A DNA stretch of 64,000 nt. Source: Lentzea tibetensis. Its GTDB lineage: Bacteria > Actinomycetota > Actinomycetes > Mycobacteriales > Pseudonocardiaceae. The position numbers and the translations under genes were made by a program. Where the stretch lies: NCBI RefSeq assembly GCF_007845675.1, contig NZ_VOBR01000008.1, forward strand, positions 248,001 to 312,000, read 5' to 3'. Below the pieces are notes generated by a model that saw only the letters and a program-made list of their open reading frames with translations, was not told the DNA's origin and made no database searches. Numbering within the stretch: position 1 is the stretch's first letter; each line of letters opens with the position of its first letter. This document shows, in pieces, positions 43,148-51,849 of this stretch.

Positions 43148-44374
43148 TCAGCTCTGGACGGTCACGAGGCGGGTGAACTCGGCGAGCAGGTCGTAGCCGT
43201 CCCAGCGCTCGGAGAACGTGAGCGCGTTGCCGAACGGCACGATGCGGTCGATGCCGCGGCCGGCCAGGTCGTGCGCCAGCGACTCCAGCTCCTCCTGGGA
43301 GAAGCCGAACACCGACAGCGTCTGGTCCTTGCGCTCCACCATAGACACCAGCGCGGACAGCGAGGGCAGCGTGGCGAACGGGAAAGTGCCCGCTCCCAAC
43401 CACTCCCGCGGCACGTCTTCCGGTGCGGTGAGCTCCAGGGTCGCGACCGCGTTGCCGTCGAAGGAGATCGACGTGGCGTGGCCGTCCGCGGCGACGCCGT
43501 ACGCCGACACCCGCTTCTGCACGGCCATCGCGGGCTCGACGACGTGGTTCTTGGCTTCCAGCACCGCGCTGAGCTCCTTGCGGAACTCGACGCGCGCCTG
43601 CTGGGCCGCGACCTCGTCGCCGACCCAGAACAGCGCGCGCGGCGACGAGCAGGCGGCCTGGTCGAACCAGTAGGAGTCGTTGTAGAAGCCGACGGCGACG
43701 TCGCGCTTCTGCTCCGGCGTGGCGTTGTTCCAGCCGTCGACCGAGAGCAGCGCGAACGAGGCGCGGTCCGGGAACGTGACGTCACGCGAGTGCGGCGCGA
43801 GGGGCAGCTTGCGCACCTCGTTGACGGCGCGGTCACCACCCCAGATGACGCGCAGGTCGCACGCGGCGGACAGCGCGGCCGTCACCTTGTCGTCGCGGTC
43901 GTACGTGACCATGACCTGCGTCTCGGCCACGGCCGGGTGCGCGTCCTTCAACGCTTCGTTCAGCGCCTCGACAACAGCTTCGGCCGCACCGGCGGAACGC
44001 GGCGAAATGCGCACCACGTTGCGGTTTCCGGCGAGCGCCGACAGCGCCCACGAGTACACGAAGATCGTGTCCACGTTGGCGGGCGGGATGTGGAAGACGA
44101 GCCCGCGCCCGAACCGCAGCACGCCGGCCGGGGTCTCGAGCTGGCGCAGCACCTTCGCGATCTCGCCGCGACGCAGGAAGAAGCCGAGCGACGCCAGCTC
44201 GGGGAAGCGACGGGCGGTCGCCGGGGCGAGCAGCTTGCGCGCGAACGACACCAGGAAGTCCACGATCCGCTCGTCGCCGACCTTCAGGCGACCACCGGTG
44301 GGCTCACCCGAGATGCTCGCGAGCAGCTCGTCGACGGAGGAGACGTCGGATCCAGCGGGAAAACGCCGCTTCAT
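43148..44374 (-). CDS. LuxC-like acyl-CoA/acyl-protein reductase
   Basis: 408-residue aldehyde-dehydrogenase-fold protein of the LuxC family, which reduces activated fatty acyl groups to aldehydes with NADPH. Recognisable parts are GLVFHIPPANVDTIFVYSWA (nucleotide-binding side), GNRNVVRISPR, VIWGGDRAVNEVR and the catalytic FDQAACSSPRALFW (Cys242). It begins within the last codons of the LuxE-like gene (4 bp overlap). No luxAB is near, so the aldehyde should serve another purpose: lipid, surface-glycan or natural-product synthesis. Last gene of the operon. Confidence 0.88.
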   Translation of the reverse strand: MKRRFPAGSDVSSVDELLASISGEPTGGRLKVGDERIVDFLVSFARKLLAPATARRFPELASLGFFLRRGEIAKVLRQLETPAGVLRFGRGLVFHIPPANVDTIFVYSWALSALAGNRNVVRISPRSAGAAEAVVEALNEALKDAHPAVAETQVMVTYDRDDKVTAALSAACDLRVIWGGDRAVNEVRKLPLAPHSRDVTFPDRASFALLSVDGWNNATPEQKRDVAVGFYNDSYWFDQAACSSPRALFWVGDEVAAQQARVEFRKELSAVLEAKNHVVEPAMAVQKRVSAYGVAADGHATSISFDGNAVATLELTAPEDVPREWLGAGTFPFATLPSLSALVSMVERKDQTLSVFGFSQEELESLAHDLAGRGIDRIVPFGNALTFSERWDGYDLLAEFTRLVTVQS

Positions 44375-45426
44375 GAGGCAACCGCTCCAGAGAAGGTGTC
44401 CGAACAACCGCGGGCCTCGGCGCGCGGGAGCCTGCCGAGCACGGAGAACCGCTTGCCCGGCCAGTCGCCGTCGTCGATGCCGTGCACCACTCCGAGGTCC
44501 TCGGTCAGCAGCACGTGGCCGGGGTAGGAGCGCGGCAGCGTCGAGACGACCTCGATGACGCCGGGCTCGCCGACCGGCTGCTCCTCCCAGGTGTCCGGGT
44601 TGCGGATGATCACGTCCGCGAAGTCCGGGCAGTACAGGGAGTTCCCGGACGGGCCCTCGAGGAACACGGTGCCGATCTGCTCGATCATCCCGTAGTAGTT
44701 GTAGATCCGGGTCAGGCCGGTGTCCTCCGCGAAGCGGCGGCGGAACTCGGCGTTGTCGACCGCGATGTCGATCAGCTTCTTCCAGCCACCGGAGTGGATC
44801 AGGATGCCGTTCGACAGGTCGAGCTCGTTGTCCCGAGCGACCTCGTAGAGGTACTGCCACACCATGAAGGTGAAGCCGAAGATCAGGAACGGCTCGGAGC
44901 CGTGCTTCGCGAGGAACTCCTTGACCGCCTCGACGTCGGGCTGGTCGTTCTCGTCCAACGCGTAGACGTGGCCGCGGCCGAAGGTCGCCATGCCCAGAAC
45001 ACCCGCGCCGCGCGCGGAGAACGAGCGGCGGTTCTTGATGATGCTGATCGTGTCGACCATCAGCATCGGCAGTCGCTTGCCGCCGAGCACTTCCTGCAGC
45101 GTCGCGCCGAGCTGGCGGGTCTGCACGCCGGCGGCTTCCTTGTCGAGGTAGATCCGCGACGCGCCACCGCCGGTGGTGCCGGACGAGGTGAGGACCTTGA
45201 AGACCTCGTCGTCCGGAATGGACTTCAGGTCGTGCGTCTTGAACATCCGCACGGGCAGCCACGGCAGCGACTGCAGCGAGTCGAACGGCTCACCGGACTT
45301 GATGCCGAGCGACGACAGGATGCGGTCGTACTGCTCGGAGTTCGCCCGGTGGTGCTCGGTCAACTCGGTCAGCTCGGCCAGCAGCGCGGTCTCCCGCTCG
45401 GCCTGGCCGCGTCCGAACACGCTCAT
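44371..45426 (-). CDS. LuxE-like acyl-protein synthetase
   Basis: 351-residue ATP-dependent acyl-protein synthetase (LuxE/PaaK family). In bioluminescent bacteria LuxE activates a fatty acid as acyl-AMP, loads it on its own cysteine and passes it to LuxC. Here the phosphate loop SSGTTGGGASRIYL (81-94), the segment YNYYGMIEQIGTVFLEG, and the C-terminal GRLPRAEARGCSDT with Cys341, the expected acyl-carrying cysteine, are all present. It overlaps the ligase gene and the LuxC-like gene by 4 bp each, so a stoichiometric complex is likely. Confidence 0.88.
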   Translation of the reverse strand: MSVFGRGQAERETALLAELTELTEHHRANSEQYDRILSSLGIKSGEPFDSLQSLPWLPVRMFKTHDLKSIPDDEVFKVLTSSGTTGGGASRIYLDKEAAGVQTRQLGATLQEVLGGKRLPMLMVDTISIIKNRRSFSARGAGVLGMATFGRGHVYALDENDQPDVEAVKEFLAKHGSEPFLIFGFTFMVWQYLYEVARDNELDLSNGILIHSGGWKKLIDIAVDNAEFRRRFAEDTGLTRIYNYYGMIEQIGTVFLEGPSGNSLYCPDFADVIIRNPDTWEEQPVGEPGVIEVVSTLPRSYPGHVLLTEDLGVVHGIDDGDWPGKRFSVLGRLPRAEARGCSDTFSGAVAS

Positions 45427-46796
45427 ACCCGTGCCTCCAGGGACCGGTAGTCGATCTTGCCGCTGGCCAGCTGCGGGAAGCCGTCGGCCTGCCGCACGTC
45501 GAAGCCCGTGACGTGCATGTGCAGCGTCTCGGACAGCAGCTTCGCGGCCTGCTTGCAGGTGTCCTTGTCGGCCCCGTCGAGCCACACGACGACCTTGTCG
45601 CCCGCGGGCACGGCGGCGGCGGCGCCGAAGCCCTTCACGATCTGCTCCAGGTCGTCCAGGCTGACCCGGTTGCCGAACACCTTGCCGATCCGCTTCAGGC
45701 GGCCGGTGATGTAGAGGAACCCGTCCTCGTCGAGGTAGCCGAGGTCGCCGGTGATCAGCGCGCCGCCGGTCTCGTCGCCGAGCGCGAGCTCGGCTTCCGA
45801 CTCGGCGTAGCCCATCATCACGTTCGGCCCTCGGTACACCACCTCACCGACAACACCGGCGCCCGCGAGTTCGTTCCCGTCCTCGTCGCGGATCGAGAAC
45901 TGTCCACCGGGGAGCGCGGGGCCGGCCGAGCCGATCTTGTCCGCGAGCCGGTCCGAAGGAACGGTCGCCATGCGCGGCGCCGCCTCGGTCTGGCCGTACA
46001 TCACGAACATCTGGCCGCCGACGGCGCGCATCTTGTCGTTGAACTCCGTCACCAGCTCGGTGCGAAGCTTGCCGCCCGCCTGGGTGAGGGTGCGCAGCGT
46101 CGGGTACTTCGCCGGGTCGAACCGCAGCCTGCGGAGCATCTCGTAGTGATAGGGCACACCCGCGAGTGACGTCGCGCCGTACTGCGTGACCGCGTCCCAG
46201 AAGGGGCGCGCGACGACGCCGGAGCCCTCGATCAGCACGGTCGCGCCGACGCGCAGGTGGCTGTTCAGCACGGACATGCCGTAGCTGTAGTGCAGCGGCA
46301 GGCTGGTCGGTGCGACCTCGTCCGCGGTGATGCCGAGCACCTCGGCGATCGCGTCCGCGTTCGCGAGCAGCGCGGAACGCGACAGCCGCACGAACTTCGG
46401 GTTGCCGGTGGAACCGCTGGTCGGCAGCAGCACGGCCAGGTCGGGGTGCGGCGCGACGCCCTCGGCGTCCTCGCGCACCCACTCCGCCGAGTAACCGGCG
46501 GGCGGTTCCTCCTCGATGCCGAGCACCGCGGCCGGACGGAAGCGCTCGACGAGGTCGTCGAGCACGTCCCTGTCCTGCGCGGCGTCGAGCAGCGCGACCG
46601 CGCGGCCCGCCTCGAGCGCACCGAGGTAACGCAGCACGCTCGGCAGGTCCAGCCCGGTCCGGAGGAAGAGCACTCCGGGCGGCAGGTCGGCGAGAGCCTT
46701 CGCGACCTCGGACACCCGGCTGGCTAGCTCGGCACCGCCGAGCAGCTCACCGGTCGCGGCGTCGCGCAGGCGAGCCTGAGCGTGCAACAGCGTCAC
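45423..46796 (-). CDS. AMP-forming acyl ligase (ACP or CoA acceptor)
   Basis: 457-residue member of the ANL superfamily, slightly short. Core motifs are LLPTSGSTGNPKFVRLSR (P-loop, 127-134), MYGQTEAAPRM, GDLGYLDEDGFLYITGRLKR with the hinge region, and SGKIDYRSLEARV with the catalytic Lys447. It should activate a carboxylic acid and load it onto the ACP encoded two genes upstream or onto CoA. GTG at 46796 overlaps the SDR stop by 4 bp. The acid is unknown. Confidence 0.88.
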   Translation of the reverse strand: MTLLHAQARLRDAATGELLGGAELASRVSEVAKALADLPPGVLFLRTGLDLPSVLRYLGALEAGRAVALLDAAQDRDVLDDLVERFRPAAVLGIEEEPPAGYSAEWVREDAEGVAPHPDLAVLLPTSGSTGNPKFVRLSRSALLANADAIAEVLGITADEVAPTSLPLHYSYGMSVLNSHLRVGATVLIEGSGVVARPFWDAVTQYGATSLAGVPYHYEMLRRLRFDPAKYPTLRTLTQAGGKLRTELVTEFNDKMRAVGGQMFVMYGQTEAAPRMATVPSDRLADKIGSAGPALPGGQFSIRDEDGNELAGAGVVGEVVYRGPNVMMGYAESEAELALGDETGGALITGDLGYLDEDGFLYITGRLKRIGKVFGNRVSLDDLEQIVKGFGAAAAVPAGDKVVVWLDGADKDTCKQAAKLLSETLHMHVTGFDVRQADGFPQLASGKIDYRSLEARV

Positions 46797-47527
46797 AGCA
46801 CCAAACCTCCGTCGATCCCGAGCACCTGGCCGGTCACGAAGGACGCGTCGTCACTCGCCAGGAAGCGGATCACCTTGGCCACTTCTTCCGGGGTGCCGAG
46901 CCTGCGGAGCGCGGTGGTCTCCTTCACGCGCTCGAGCACCTCGTCGGACTGCTCGGAGATCAGGTCCGTCTGGATCACACCGGGTGCGACCGCGTTGACC
47001 CTGATCCCCTGCTTGCCGAGCTCCTTCGCCGCGGACTTGGCGGTCGCGACCAGCGCGGCCTTCGACGCGGCGTACACGGTCTGCCCGGCGTTGCCGCGCT
47101 CACCGACGATCGAGCCGAGCAGCACGATGGAGCCGGAACGCTTGCGCATCATCGCCCTGGCCGCGGCCTGCACGCAGGTGATGGTGCCCGCGACGTTCGT
47201 CGCCAGCGTGGTGGCGATGTGCTCGTCGGTGAGCATGCCGATGAGGCCGCCTTCGAGGATGCCCGCGCTGGCCACGAGCACGTCGATGCGCCCGTGTTCC
47301 TTCGCGATGTTCTTGAAGACGTCCTTCACCGCGGCCGAGTCGGTGACGTCGAGCGCGACGCCCGAGACCCGCTCGCCCAGCTCGGCGGCGCGCTTCTCGG
47401 CGGTCTCCCGGTCGCGGCCCGTCACGACGACGGTCGCGCCGGCCTCCGCGAGCGCGGCGGCCGTGGCGAAACCGATGCCGCGGGTACCGCCGGTGACCAC
47501 CGCGACCTTGCCGGTGAGGTCACTCAC
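46793..47527 (-). CDS. SDR family reductase, FabG-like
   Basis: 244-residue short-chain dehydrogenase, probably a 3-oxoacyl-ACP reductase. It has VTGGTRGIGFATA (12-), the catalytic triad Ser139 (LLGSIVG), Tyr152 and Lys156 (YAASK), and ends FVTGQVLGIDGGLVL. Its position directly after the ACP gene (8 bp overlap) supports an ACP-bound substrate over a free sugar or steroid. It would give a 3-hydroxyacyl chain, the type of donor LpxA-like enzymes prefer. Confidence 0.9.
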   Translation of the reverse strand: MSDLTGKVAVVTGGTRGIGFATAAALAEAGATVVVTGRDRETAEKRAAELGERVSGVALDVTDSAAVKDVFKNIAKEHGRIDVLVASAGILEGGLIGMLTDEHIATTLATNVAGTITCVQAAARAMMRKRSGSIVLLGSIVGERGNAGQTVYAASKAALVATAKSAAKELGKQGIRVNAVAPGVIQTDLISEQSDEVLERVKETTALRRLGTPEEVAKVIRFLASDDASFVTGQVLGIDGGLVL

Positions 47528-47759
47528 CGGCGCCGAGACCCCGCAGCATGTCGACGGCGACCTTGAAGCTGCTCATGTCGATGACCTGCTCGGTCTCGAA
47601 CTGGACGTCGAACTCGTCCTCGATCGAGGCGACCAGCGCCATGTGACCGACCGAGTCCCACGCCTCGATGTCGCGGTACTTCAGGTTCTCGACGTCGACG
47701 GAGTCGTCGAGCTGGAGGGCGTCCACGAAGACACCACGAAGACGGTCGTTCAGGGACAT
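47520..47759 (-). CDS. Acyl carrier protein
   Basis: 79-residue ACP. The 4'-phosphopantetheine site is in EAWDSVGHMALVASIEDEF (Ser36), with the usual acidic helix II. ATG at 47759 follows GAGAACGAGAGAAG. It starts 31 bp after the LpxA-like gene and overlaps the SDR gene by 8 bp. It is a dedicated carrier, not the housekeeping AcpM, judging from its place with ligase, reductase and transferase genes. Confidence 0.9.
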   Translation of the reverse strand: MSLNDRLRGVFVDALQLDDSVDVENLKYRDIEAWDSVGHMALVASIEDEFDVQFETEQVIDMSSFKVAVDMLRGLGAGE

Positions 47760-47790
47760 GCTTCTCTCGTTCTCTCGGACGGGTGCTGGA

Positions 47791-48489
47791 TCAGTGCTCG
47801 TTCGAACGCTCGGTCCACGCCTTGAGCAGCGCGGCGAGCTCCTCCGGCAGGCCGGCGGGAACCTCCGCCTCCTTGCCCGTGAGGAAACCGGTGAGCCCGG
47901 CGATCGCGGCCTCGTCGCAGCCGCGGCGCGAGAGGCCGATGACGTTGACGCCGGTGGTGCGGGCCGGGTTGCCGAGGGTGATGGTGAACGCACCGACCTC
48001 CTTGCGGATGGCCGAGCCGAGGCCGACCATCGCGCCCGGTCCGATCTGGGTGCCCTGGTGCACGACGGTGCCGAGGCCGATGTTGGCGCCCGTCCACACG
48101 TGGCAGTGGCCCGCGATCTGCACGGCGCTCGTGACGACGATGCCGTTGTCCAGCACGCAGTCGTGCGCGATGTGCGCGCGGCCCATCAGGTAGTTGTCGT
48201 TGCCGATCCGGGTCGCTTCCTTCGCGCCCTGGTTGATCGTGACGAACTCGCGGATGCGGTTGCGGTCACCGATCACCACACCGGGACCGTCGTTCTCGCC
48301 GTCCCAGCCCGCCAGGTGCGGAGCGCTCAGGTACTCGGCCGGTCCGCCGATGCTGACGTGCGGGCCGATGTAGTTGCCGTCACCGATCCGGCACGGCCCG
48401 GCGATCACCGTGTACGGTCCGATCACGTTGTCGTCGCCGAGCTCGACGTCCGCGCCGATGATCGCGGTCGCGTGAATGCGGTTCGCCAC
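47791..48489 (-). CDS. LpxA-like hexapeptide acyltransferase
   Basis: 232-residue left-handed β-helix protein strikingly similar in motifs to UDP-N-acetylglucosamine O-acyltransferase LpxA: repeated V-IG hexapeptides, EFVTINQGAK, LMGRAHIAHDCVL with the catalytic-type histidine (His106/His109), VQIAGHCHV, and GNPARTTGVNVIGLSRRG. LpxA moves a 3-hydroxyacyl chain from ACP to a sugar nucleotide in lipid A synthesis. Actinobacteria have no lipid A, and no LpxC/LpxD is here, so another acyl-sugar or amide product is implied. GTG at 48489; first gene of the tight operon. Confidence 0.88.
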   Translation of the reverse strand: MANRIHATAIIGADVELGDDNVIGPYTVIAGPCRIGDGNYIGPHVSIGGPAEYLSAPHLAGWDGENDGPGVVIGDRNRIREFVTINQGAKEATRIGNDNYLMGRAHIAHDCVLDNGIVVTSAVQIAGHCHVWTGANIGLGTVVHQGTQIGPGAMVGLGSAIRKEVGAFTITLGNPARTTGVNVIGLSRRGCDEAAIAGLTGFLTGKEAEVPAGLPEELAALLKAWTERSNEH

Positions 48490-48494
48490 CTGGT

Positions 48495-48589
48495 CCTGTC
48501 CTGCCCGTGAGTTGATGTGTAACCCACGTCACCAGGCGCTTCCACCCGGACGGGGCCGGTAGGCCACTCTACTTGACGGGCAGGACAGG
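48495..48589. repeat. Distant 14-bp inverted repeat in the operon leader
   Basis: CCTGTCCTGCCCGT (48495-48508) is perfectly complementary to 48576-48589, 67 bp apart, with further partial pairing outside. It fills the 111 bp gap between the ceramidase-like stop and the LpxA-like start. It could be an operator pair or an RNA leader structure. Confidence 0.5.
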
Positions 48590-48600
48590 CCAGGACCGGC

Positions 48601-49953
48601 TCAGGTGTTGAGCAGGTTGACGCAGGCGTCGATCACGATCCGCTCGGTGGTGCCCGGCGCGGCCTGACGGCTCCCGGAGAACTTCAGCGGGCTCGGCCAC
48701 GCGTACGACATCGTCCACGCGCCGTCGCCCGCGATGCCGTCGTCGCCGTCGCCCCAACCGGCCTCGTAGCCGCCCGCCCGCAGCGTGGTGTTGTCCGCGA
48801 CGTAGGCCTCGCACTCGTTGGCGTACCCGGCGACCCACAGGTTGCCGTTGAACACCTTCTTCAGCTTGAGGTCGTAGGCGGACAGCGGCTCGTGCGCGAG
48901 CCCCAGGATGGTCAGACCGGCGAACCGCCAGCGCTGGATCGGCATCGGGACGTGCGTCGGCAGGCCCTCGGAGTCGATCAGCTTGAGCATCAGGTCCGCG
49001 TGCCGCCAGCCGACGGCGATCGGGTTCGACGAATTCCGGCGCGCCTCGAACTTGGCCCGCAGCTCGTCGACGACGTCCGGGTCGTCGAGGTCGACGTGCA
49101 GCGGCAGGTCGATCTCGACCATCGCGGTGGAGATCGGCCCGGTGACCGGCGAGAAGTCCGCGGTGTCGAGCTGGTCGACGACCTCCTGGCCGAGCTTGTT
49201 CCCCAGCGTCACCACCATCGCGTCGCCGTGCGGGTCGTGCGCGTTCTGGTCGCCGCACGCGCCCTGCACGAACAGCGCGGGCACGCCGGTGATGCTCTCG
49301 ATGAGCTCGCTCGCGACGCCGGGGTAGTCGGCGTCGAACACCTCGTCCTCACCGCGCGCGACCGGGTGCGCGGCCGCACCGAACACCACGGCGAACAGCT
49401 CTTCGTCCAGCGTCGACACGCGCAGGATCGGCACGGTGTCGAGCACCTGGTCGCCGACCGAGCGGTTGTAGCCGATGTTGGCCGAGCCCTCGGTGTAGGA
49501 CAGCGTGACGTCGGTCCGGTCCAGCTCGAGCGTGGTGCGGACCAGGTCGAGCAGCTCGTCGATGATGATGTTGGCGGTGCCGTTGACCGCGTCGACGTCC
49601 TCCCCGTTGAGGTTCATCAACAGGTACGGGTTCGGCCTCGTGTCGCCGAAGCACGCACCGGAGTGCGTGTGGCTGGCGAGCATCATGAGGTCGTTCCGCG
49701 CGACCAGTCCCTCGTCCTCCAGGGTGTCCCGGATGAACTGGTTGACGTCGCGCGGAATGCTGATCAGGTCCGCGCGCAGCAGCACCTTCGGGGTGCCGTC
49801 GTCCCAGATGACCAGGCACTGCGCGCGGAGGCTCCGCGCCACCGCGCCGTGGTTGCCGCGCGGGTCCCAGCCGTACCCGCCCATCCACAGGCTCGGGTAC
49901 GGCGGGAACACCGGCGTGATGTCCCGCGAGTCGACTGCTGCTTCGAATGCCAT
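48601..49953 (-). CDS. Neutral/alkaline ceramidase-like amidohydrolase, cytoplasmic short form
   Basis: 450-residue protein with the ceramidase N-terminal domain fold: VDSRDITPVFPP, GARGNHGAV-like WDPRGNHGAVARSL, MLASHTHSGACFGD (zinc His95/His97), VFGAAAHPVARG and FVQGACGDQNAHDPHG. True secreted ceramidases are about 650 residues with a signal peptide and a C-terminal Ig-like domain; this one has neither, so it likely acts in the cytoplasm on another N-acyl or amide substrate. It lies 111 bp upstream of the acyltransferase operon on the same strand and may belong to the same pathway. Confidence 0.8.
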   Translation of the reverse strand: MAFEAAVDSRDITPVFPPYPSLWMGGYGWDPRGNHGAVARSLRAQCLVIWDDGTPKVLLRADLISIPRDVNQFIRDTLEDEGLVARNDLMMLASHTHSGACFGDTRPNPYLLMNLNGEDVDAVNGTANIIIDELLDLVRTTLELDRTDVTLSYTEGSANIGYNRSVGDQVLDTVPILRVSTLDEELFAVVFGAAAHPVARGEDEVFDADYPGVASELIESITGVPALFVQGACGDQNAHDPHGDAMVVTLGNKLGQEVVDQLDTADFSPVTGPISTAMVEIDLPLHVDLDDPDVVDELRAKFEARRNSSNPIAVGWRHADLMLKLIDSEGLPTHVPMPIQRWRFAGLTILGLAHEPLSAYDLKLKKVFNGNLWVAGYANECEAYVADNTTLRAGGYEAGWGDGDDGIAGDGAWTMSYAWPSPLKFSGSRQAAPGTTERIVIDACVNLLNT

Positions 49954-50059
49954 GTGAACTGCCCCCTACGTGCCGCACCACATCCCCCAACGTGGTGTCG
50001 GCCAATAGGACGCATCAGGTACCGACCAAATACGGGTTTTGGAAAATTGTTACCTGGAT

Positions 50060-51316
50060 TCACCGGTTCGGCGTAAGAACTTCCAGTCCACCCATGAATG
50101 GACGCAGAGCCTGCGGGACGACGACGGAGCCGTCGGCCTGCTGGTGGTTCTCCAGGATCGCGACGATCCAGCGCGTCGTGGCCAGCGTGCCGTTCAGCGT
50201 CGCGACGGTCTGCGGCTTGCCGTTCTCGTCGCGGTAGCGGATGTTCAGCCTGCGCGCCTGGAACGTGGTGCAGTTCGACGTCGACGTGAGCTCGCGGTAC
50301 TTGCCCTGGGTCGGCACCCACGCCTCGCAGTCGAACTTGCGGTGCGCGCTCGTGCCGAGGTCGCCGGTCGCCGTGTCGATGACCCGGTAGGGCACCTCGA
50401 TCTTGGCGAGCATCTCCTCTTCCCAGCCCAGCAGCCTGGCGTGCTCGGCCTCGGCGTCCTCCGGCTTGACGTAGGAGAACATCTCGACCTTGTTGAACTG
50501 GTGCACGCGGATGATGCCGCGGGTGTCCTTGCCGTACGAGCCGGCTTCGCGGCGGTAGCACGACGACCAGCCCGCGTAGCGCTTCTCGCCGTCGAGGATC
50601 TCGTCGGCGTGCAGGCCCGCGAGCGGCACCTCGGACGTGCCGACCAGGTACAGGTCGTCGTTCTCCAGGTGGTAGATCTCGCTCGCGTGCGCACCGAGGA
50701 AACCGGTGCCCGCCATGATCTCCGGACGCACGAGCGTCGGCGTGATCGTGAGCGTGAAGCCGTTGGCGGTCGCCTGCGCCGCGGCCATGTTCAGCAGCGC
50801 GAGCTCCAGCTGGGCGCCGGGGCCGGTGAGGAAGTAGAAGCGCGAGCCGCTGACCTTCGCGCCGCGCTCCATGTCGATCGCGCCGAGCCTGGTGGCCAGG
50901 TCGAGGTGGTCCTGCGGCTCGAAGTCGAAGGTCCGGGGCTCGCCGACGGTCTTGACGACGACGAAGTCGTCCTCGCCGCCGACCGGGGCGTCCGGGTGGA
51001 CCAGGTTCGGGACGGTCGAGTGCAGCGCGGTGAACTCCTCCGCCGCCGCGTGCTGCTCGGCCTCGGCAGCCTTGACCTCGGCGGCCAGCTCCTTGGCCTT
51101 GGCGAGCAGCGCCGCACGCTCGTCGCCCTTGGCCTTGCCGACCTCCTTGCCGAGGAGCTTCTGCTCCCCGCGCAGCGAGTCCGCGCGGGAGATGGCGGAA
51201 CGGCGGCGCTCGTCCGCCGACAGGAGGGAGTCGACAACGCCCTCGTCCTCGCCACGGGCGCGCTGCGAAGCGCGCACGATCTCCGGGTTCTCGCGCAGCA
51301 CCTTGAGGTCAATCAC
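50060..51316 (-). CDS. serS: Seryl-tRNA synthetase
   Basis: 418-residue class II synthetase charging tRNA-Ser. It has the N-terminal coiled-coil arm (about 30-100; [20 protein letters not shown]), motif 2 [24 protein letters not shown], and motif 3 [19 protein letters not shown] with [14 protein letters not shown] for serine binding. Full length and intact. GTG at 51316. The neighbourhood septum protein, zincin, phosphatase and pheA is the same as around serS in mycobacteria (from memory). Confidence 0.97.
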   Translation of the reverse strand: MIDLKVLRENPEIVRASQRARGEDEGVVDSLLSADERRRSAISRADSLRGEQKLLGKEVGKAKGDERAALLAKAKELAAEVKAAEAEQHAAAEEFTALHSTVPNLVHPDAPVGGEDDFVVVKTVGEPRTFDFEPQDHLDLATRLGAIDMERGAKVSGSRFYFLTGPGAQLELALLNMAAAQATANGFTLTITPTLVRPEIMAGTGFLGAHASEIYHLENDDLYLVGTSEVPLAGLHADEILDGEKRYAGWSSCYRREAGSYGKDTRGIIRVHQFNKVEMFSYVKPEDAEAEHARLLGWEEEMLAKIEVPYRVIDTATGDLGTSAHRKFDCEAWVPTQGKYRELTSTSNCTTFQARRLNIRYRDENGKPQTVATLNGTLATTRWIVAILENHQQADGSVVVPQALRPFMGGLEVLTPNR

Positions 51317-51325
51317 AAACGGTGA

Positions 51326-51361
51326 GGGTAGGCCACACGAGGAACCTTTTGTGGCCTACCC
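51326..51361 (-). terminator. Hairpin between the DUF350 gene and serS
   Basis: GGGTAGGCCAC (51326-51336) pairs perfectly with GTGGCCTACCC (51351-51361), 10 bp after the DUF350 stop and 10 bp before serS. It probably ends the YgiB-like operon; it would then sit upstream of any serS start site within the hairpin region. Confidence 0.7.
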
Positions 51362-51371
51362 CTCCGAAGTA

Positions 51372-51821
51372 CTAGCTGATGGCGACGGCGACCACGAGGC
51401 CCAGTGCGACGTGGGCGGAGGCGACGACGACGCTCGCCGGGGCGAACTTGTCGGACTCGATCAGCGCACCGATGTCGAGCCGGGTGATCCACTCGAGCAG
51501 TCGCACGGCGGCGACCTGCACGATGATGCCGACGAAGCCGAAGATCAGCGCGCTGAGCAGGCCCTCGTCGAGCTTGCCAGCCGAGCTGTAGATCGCCACG
51601 ACCACGATGAGCGCCATGCTGAACAGGCCGGCCGCGGTCACGATGACCGCGTTGGGGCAGCCGTTGCGGACCAGCGCGGACAGCTTGCCCGGCGTCGTCC
51701 AGTCGATCGCGTAGAAGCCGAAGACCATCAGGACCAGACCGACGACGGCGTACAGCGCGATCGCGCCGACACCACGGCCGATGGCCGAGCCGAAGCCGGG
51801 GTCCAACGCGAGGTCGATCAT
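51372..51821 (-). CDS. DUF350 membrane protein (YjfL-like)
   Basis: 149-residue protein with four hydrophobic helices, typical of the DUF350 family. It begins MIDLALDPGFGSAIGRGVGAI after a good ribosome site (GGAAGG), and has GFYAIDWTTPG and FGFVGIIVQVAAVRLLEWIT. DUF350 genes occur with glutathionylspermidine-synthase-like and YgiB-like genes in E. coli (yjfL-yjfM-yjfC) and here. The function is unknown. It follows the ligase gene by 28 bp. Confidence 0.85.
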   Translation of the reverse strand: MIDLALDPGFGSAIGRGVGAIALYAVVGLVLMVFGFYAIDWTTPGKLSALVRNGCPNAVIVTAAGLFSMALIVVVAIYSSAGKLDEGLLSALIFGFVGIIVQVAAVRLLEWITRLDIGALIESDKFAPASVVVASAHVALGLVVAVAIS

Positions 51822-51849
51822 GTGAGCTGTTCCTTCCGAGGCCATGAAA

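Noticed and set aside
47791-48489. Genuine lipid A acyltransferase LpxA
   Set aside because: The organism is Gram-positive, and no LpxB, LpxC or LpxD gene is present; only the motif similarity stands.
49972-50002. Inverted repeat GCCGCACCAC / GTGGTGTCGGC as serS terminator
   Set aside because: The stem has a bulge and no T-tract; too weak to list.
51317-51371. T-box or other riboswitch before serS
   Set aside because: Only a simple hairpin fits in the 55 bp gap; there is no room for a T-box, and the hairpin matches a terminator of the preceding operon.
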